Assembly: GCA_023395575.1 (NCBI GenBank)
Contig: JAEWZA010000191.1
Location: 1 to 32,275 of the forward strand
Origin: Bacillota bacterium
GTDB lineage: Bacteria > Bacillota > Clostridia > Acetivibrionales > DSM-1351
Direction of reading: 5' to 3'
Length of the DNA: 32,275 nt
This document shows, piece after piece, positions 28,844-32,275 of this stretch; the first letter of the stretch is position 1; the number at the start of each line of letters is the position of its first letter. Position numbers and translations under genes: made by a program. The notes under the pieces were generated by a model. The model worked only from the letters and a program-made list of their open reading frames with translations. It was not told where the DNA came from and did no database searches.

Positions 28844-29749
28844 TTATAATCCCGATATGTACTCAACTAATTCATTTGAATCTGTAATTAATTTTTCAAC
28901 AGTATTGTCACTATTTATTATATAAAACATGGGGTACTTGCGATTGGTTGCTTCAACTCCTTGAGAATAAGCGAAAATATTAAAATATATCTGCTCTGGA
29001 TCAATTTCAAAATACTTGTCAAAGTCCTGTTTTGTATCAAAATCTGGTCGTATTGTAATCACATTTACCTTTTCCTGTAGGGATTCAGTATTTTTCCGTA
29101 TAATGTCTTCATTTTCTCTGCACAACCTGCAACTTGATGACATAAACATCAGCAGCGTCTTTTCATTATTCTCCCGAAGTAATGATTCAGACTTTAATGC
29201 GTTCTTTAAAATCATATCTGCAGCCTTAGCACTTATATCCTTTTTTTTGCCTATTTCAATAACTTCATTTATCAAGGATATGTAGCTATAACCTGTAACC
29301 ATTATAATTTTGTTGTTTTCATCTGTAAGAAAAGCAGTAGGTTTCGATTCACTCAATGAAGCTTTTCCTGATAGTGTATAGTTAAAGCTTTCAGCAATAC
29401 CAGCTTCCTTAATCTGTTTCAAAGGTATCTGGTCTTCCCAAACTATCATATAACTCATATCTTCAAAGCTGGTTAAGTCAATCATTTTCGATATACAATC
29501 CAGTCTTTTTATACAATCTTCATTTGTACTGTCAAGGTAAAATACAACTTTATATTTACTCTTTACATCACTGATACTATTTGCTTCACCCGAAGCATTA
29601 AATAGTTTAATTCTCGAAGGTATTATTTCCTCGGATAAAAGCTCCAACTTACTGTACTGAAGCTTATTGTTCAGACTAAAAAAGCAAACTGCAGAAACTA
29701 CTAACAAAACAATTATAGCAAGCACAGCAGGAAAAATATATTTTTTCAT
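28844..29749 (-). CDS. Membrane-anchored protein with two thioredoxin-like domains
   Basis: A 301-residue protein with one N-terminal membrane segment (about 4-23) and two tandem thioredoxin-like domains outside the membrane. The first (about 35-165) has DCIKRLDC instead of a CxxC, and a probable cis-Pro at ESKPTAF. The second (about 185-300) has SSSCRLCREN, a CxxC pair, and KYPMFY as the cis-Pro loop. The start ATG 29749 has an AGGTGG upstream; an earlier GTG at 29776 would give a longer, unlikely form. It heads the redox part of the operon and, together with the Trx-CcdA fusion, could form an extracytoplasmic thiol relay. The substrate is unknown. Confidence 0.82.
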   Translation of the reverse strand: MKKYIFPAVLAIIVLLVVSAVCFFSLNNKLQYSKLELLSEEIIPSRIKLFNASGEANSISDVKSKYKVVFYLDSTNEDCIKRLDCISKMIDLTSFEDMSYMIVWEDQIPLKQIKEAGIAESFNYTLSGKASLSESKPTAFLTDENNKIIMVTGYSYISLINEVIEIGKKKDISAKAADMILKNALKSESLLRENNEKTLLMFMSSSCRLCRENEDIIRKNTESLQEKVNVITIRPDFDTKQDFDKYFEIDPEQIYFNIFAYSQGVEATNRKYPMFYIINSDNTVEKLITDSNELVEYISGL

Positions 29750-29866
29750 TATCAAACACCACCTATGTAATTGCACTTTTATTAAAAATAATTAATTATC
29801 TTATATGTAAAACATTATCACTTTGACGTATAATATTGTAATTTGTATAATCTTGGCACCTAATTA

Positions 29867-29895
29867 ATTATAGCATAATTTATTCTCTGATTCCA
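29867..29895 (-). promoter_or_regulatory. Candidate promoter of the redox and surface-protein operon
   Basis: The minus strand has TGCTATAAT (29867-29875), a perfect extended -10, and a weak -35 TGGAAT (29890-29895) at 17 bases. The leader would be about 110 bases. No good terminator lies between here and 13856, so a transcript could in principle reach the giant gene. Confidence 0.4.
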
Positions 29896-30029
29896 TCTAA
29901 TCTTAGTCATAAAAGACTAGTGTAGACTTAGTGAATTCCAGCCATGCAACTCTATATACAGCACTGCATAGCTGAAAATAACTTTTTACTTTGCCTTTTG
30001 GTCACCTTATCTATCCCGACAAAAGTTTA

Positions 30030-32153
30030 CTATTTTACACCTTGTCCAGGAAAAGCAGTTATAATACCCAGTAGGTATTGTTTCATTAGTGCAAAGTCAA
30101 TTGCATCAACTTCACCACTGGCATCTAAATCTGCCAATTTAGTAGTTTCGATTTCCTCCACCCCCAAAAGGTGCTTCTTTATCAACATTAAATCTATTGC
30201 ATCTATTGATAAATCACCGTTTATATCACCTAAAATTACAGGCTCACTGTTCTTTGTGAATGTAAACCAGTTTATATTTAGTAAATATCCACTTTCTCCA
30301 GTAAATTTCAGGTACAAATCATGCTTTCCGCTTACTTCGGAAACTTTACACTCAAAATCCTCACAATACTGCCAGCCGCCCGTACCGCCAACTGAGCAGG
30401 TTCCTATCAGAGGACCGGTGATACTATCTAGCCTAATTTCGATTTTACCTCCGTTGGTGGCACTGGCTGCTCTGGCCTGGAAGCTTTCAGCCCCTTCACC
30501 AAAATCAACATTTTTGTAGACAACATAATCTCCATTCTCAATATATCCAGCGCTCTGCCCACCTTCGTAAGTATTTTCAATCTGAATTCCAGATTGAATG
30601 TCGAAGTTTTCGGCTTGGATCTTCGAAAAAGCATCTTTATCTGCATTACTTACCTTATCAGCATCTGCATCCTTTTCAAATGGATGAATGGAGTCAGTAC
30701 GACCAACATAGAAGCTTTCTTCAGGACCATAATAGGAACTTAGAAGTGCTCCATAGGACAATACAAACTTTTGTAATACCAAACCTGCATCCAGACCATA
30801 GATGCGCATGGTATGAGTACCTTTTGTCAAATTAACTGTAGTTGTTGTTATATGGGCATTTCTCGATACATCATTGGTCCAAGGCCCATTTGAATTTACA
30901 CCCGCCTGAAATCCTTGTGGTAATGTATCAACTACAGTTGGATTTGCTCCGTCAATGGATACCGCAAATTTTAGTCTGCTACTTGCAGATAGATTATTGG
31001 ATGGTGCCGAATATGTTGTTAATGTGTAATTTCCGCTATTATTGCTGTATATTTTATATTCCAAATAAGGTGCAGTGGAATAGCTTGTATTGGAAACATC
31101 GTCCGGATACACTTTAACAGAAGACAATGTACGCCCGTAATTATCAATAGTTTTCCACTCCTGCCCTGATTTTGCAACACGATTGGAGGTATGCTCTGCT
31201 TCTATTGATATTACGTTATTAGTTTCAACAAATGTTTTGTCGGCTAATCCACTCGTACTAATTACTTGTGCACTTACATTTACTTTAATAGTTTGACCTG
31301 CCCCTGTAATAGTGATAACCCCATTAGAGGAAGCTGATACTTTACTCCAGTCTACTGAAACGCCGATGGTTTTACCTGTCAAGACAGTTCCCTGTGCATT
31401 ATCCAGCTTAATCCATGCCGAATCAGTAGTTATATTGTAATTAAAGCTCTTATCTCCTCCGTTACTTATTGTAATACCATAGCTTTCATTTCCAATATTA
31501 GTGAAGGATTGTAGGCTTGCAGTTCCTGAAGTATATCCTGTAGTGTTTCCCTCAACATCTACTATCATCTTTGAACTGCCGCTTGCAGGTGTCATTCTGG
31601 TAACAGTCGGATATGCCCAACCGCTTGAATCCCATGATTTATAACCCACATGCGGTGAACTCATCATCCCTTTCCACTTGCCTTTTGCCATAGTATTGTT
31701 GTAAAAATTCTGCAAATCCTTATCAAACTGGATTGCTTGTTCCGTCAATGTAGCATAGTAATTGGCAAGGACACTTTTTGTACTAAAACCATTATACTTT
31801 TTATTTAATGCGGTATAAATCCACATTCTTCTGACATTTGCTGATGCCACAGCTGGATAGTATACAAGCTGGTAATATGCATCCTTGTAATTTGTCGGCA
31901 TCAGGTCATAATATTTTTGGGCATTTGCTATTATATTATTTGCCTTTGCCAATTCTCTTATTGCCTCATTGTAGTTTGATATATTGAATGTGGAGGCATT
32001 CGTTACTTCAGGCTTATTAATCTGGTTTAATCTGGCATAATCTGTTAGTATGTCAGCAATACCATTAATGGTGTCTGTACTTGAAAAGCTACCGAACTGC
32101 TGCCTCACCCAGTTTCTTGTATATTCCTCCGTCTTATTGATACCATTTGTGTC
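30030..32153 (-). pseudogene. 5'-truncated GH115 xylan alpha-glucuronidase with CBM6-like module and dockerin
   Basis: The part that remains (about 707 residues) matches the C-terminal half of GH115 alpha-1,2-glucuronidases: KTEEYTRNWVRQQFGSF and the long helical part, then KWKGMMSSPHVGYKSWD. Downstream are a BACON-like domain (about 31510-31240), a GH115 C-terminal domain with ISIEAEHTSNR (31230-30690), a CBM6-like module starting KIQAENFD (about 30640-30250), and a type I dockerin (about 30230-30045) with calcium loops DINGDLSIDAID and DLDASGEVDAID, recognition pair Ala-Ile in both. The first ~500 residues expected for GH115, including the catalytic half and signal peptide, are absent. The reading frame continues in IS-like DNA to an ATG at 32237, which gives only a chance 27-28-residue leader. 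The other half may lie beyond the window. Confidence 0.85.
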
Positions 32154-32275
32154 AATGACGGTGATAAAATGTAAGAAAGTAGCGGTTAAATTTTGTATGT
32201 ATATGGCGGTAACAAAATAACTTATGATACACTCCAAATAAAACTTATGGAGTGTATCAAGAATGAAAGGAAACT
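32150..32275 (+). mobile_element. Probable insertion sequence end that interrupts the GH115 gene
   Basis: From about 32155 the GH115 similarity stops. The plus strand then has three degenerate tandem motifs about 22-26 bases apart: GACGGTGATAAAATGT, GCGGTTAAATTTTGT, GCGGTAACAAAATA. Repeated transposase-binding motifs of this kind are known at IS21-family ends. A perfect 12-bp hairpin follows (32225-32236 with 32248-32259). ATGAAAGGAAACT at 32263 could begin a transposase or be its ribosome binding site, but the gene lies outside the window. The family assignment is inference. Confidence 0.6.
32225..32259. repeat. Perfect 12-bp inverted repeat near the IS end
   Basis: TGATACACTCCA (32225-32236) and TGGAGTGTATCA (32248-32259) are separated by 11 bases. 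Located just before a possible transposase start, it could block read-through from the interrupted gene or regulate the transposase. Confidence 0.65.

Noticed and set aside
29938..29973. Imperfect hairpin CAGCCATGCA ... TGCATAGCTG as a terminator of the GH115 gene
   Set aside because: The stem has a mismatch, the loop is long and no T-run follows on the minus strand.
30428..30646. Minus-strand 72-codon frame overlapping the CBM6-like region
   Set aside because: It is out of frame with the clear CBM6-dockerin coding sequence and shows no recognisable domain or translation signal.
32154..32237. ATG at 32237 as the true start of the GH115-dockerin protein
   Set aside because: It lies in the IS-like repeat region, gives no signal peptide and would yield a protein without the catalytic half of GH115.

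Overview
The window looks like a low-GC, spore-forming, cellulosome-producing member of the Clostridia, probably a mesophilic Ruminiclostridium-type organism. This rests on four things seen in the sequence: a spoIID gene, several S-layer-homology (SLH) proteins, a C-terminal type I dockerin with Ala-Ile at positions 10/11 of both calcium loops (the pattern known from mesophilic cellulolytic clostridia), and AT-rich DNA with strong GGAGG ribosome binding sites. The species is inferred, not proven. Every gene supported here lies on the minus strand, so transcription runs from right to left.

Right edge (about 30.0-32.3 kb): a glycoside hydrolase family 115 (xylan alpha-glucuronidase) gene has lost its N-terminal half. 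What remains is the GH115 C-terminal part, a BACON-like Ig domain, a GH115 C-terminal domain, a CBM6-like module and a dockerin. Its 5' end abuts a sequence with three degenerate tandem motifs and a 12-bp hairpin that looks like the end of an insertion sequence, possibly IS21-like.

Middle (about 13.9-29.9 kb): a probable long transcription unit starts at an extended -10 promoter near 29870. It encodes a membrane-anchored protein with two thioredoxin-like domains, a thioredoxin-CcdA/DsbD fusion, a small unknown protein, a six-FN3/three-SLH surface protein and a giant surface protein of about 3,620 residues. The giant has N-terminal SLH domains, a beta-solenoid-like stretch, a Big2-like domain, 13 copies of a ~107-residue repeat, four copies of a ~130-residue repeat, and three C-terminal repeats. 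It ends at a strong hairpin terminator. A second unit (13.76-4.58 kb) holds two large paralogous FN3/SLH proteins. A small three-SLH protein follows at 3.3-4.2 kb, separated by a 204-bp imperfect palindrome of unknown nature.

Left edge (0-2.9 kb): the conserved Firmicutes order ywmB-like, murA, spoIID (cell wall precursor synthesis and sporulation), with a bidirectional terminator and a plausible sigma-E-type promoter between murA and spoIID.

The main biological theme is a cell-surface locus: five SLH proteins totalling about 7,650 residues that probably coat or decorate the envelope, with an extracytoplasmic thiol-disulfide pair encoded just upstream of the largest ones. The most unusual items are the giant repeat protein, the possible coupling of the redox genes to it, the unexplained palindrome at 4248-4451, and the interrupted GH115 gene.
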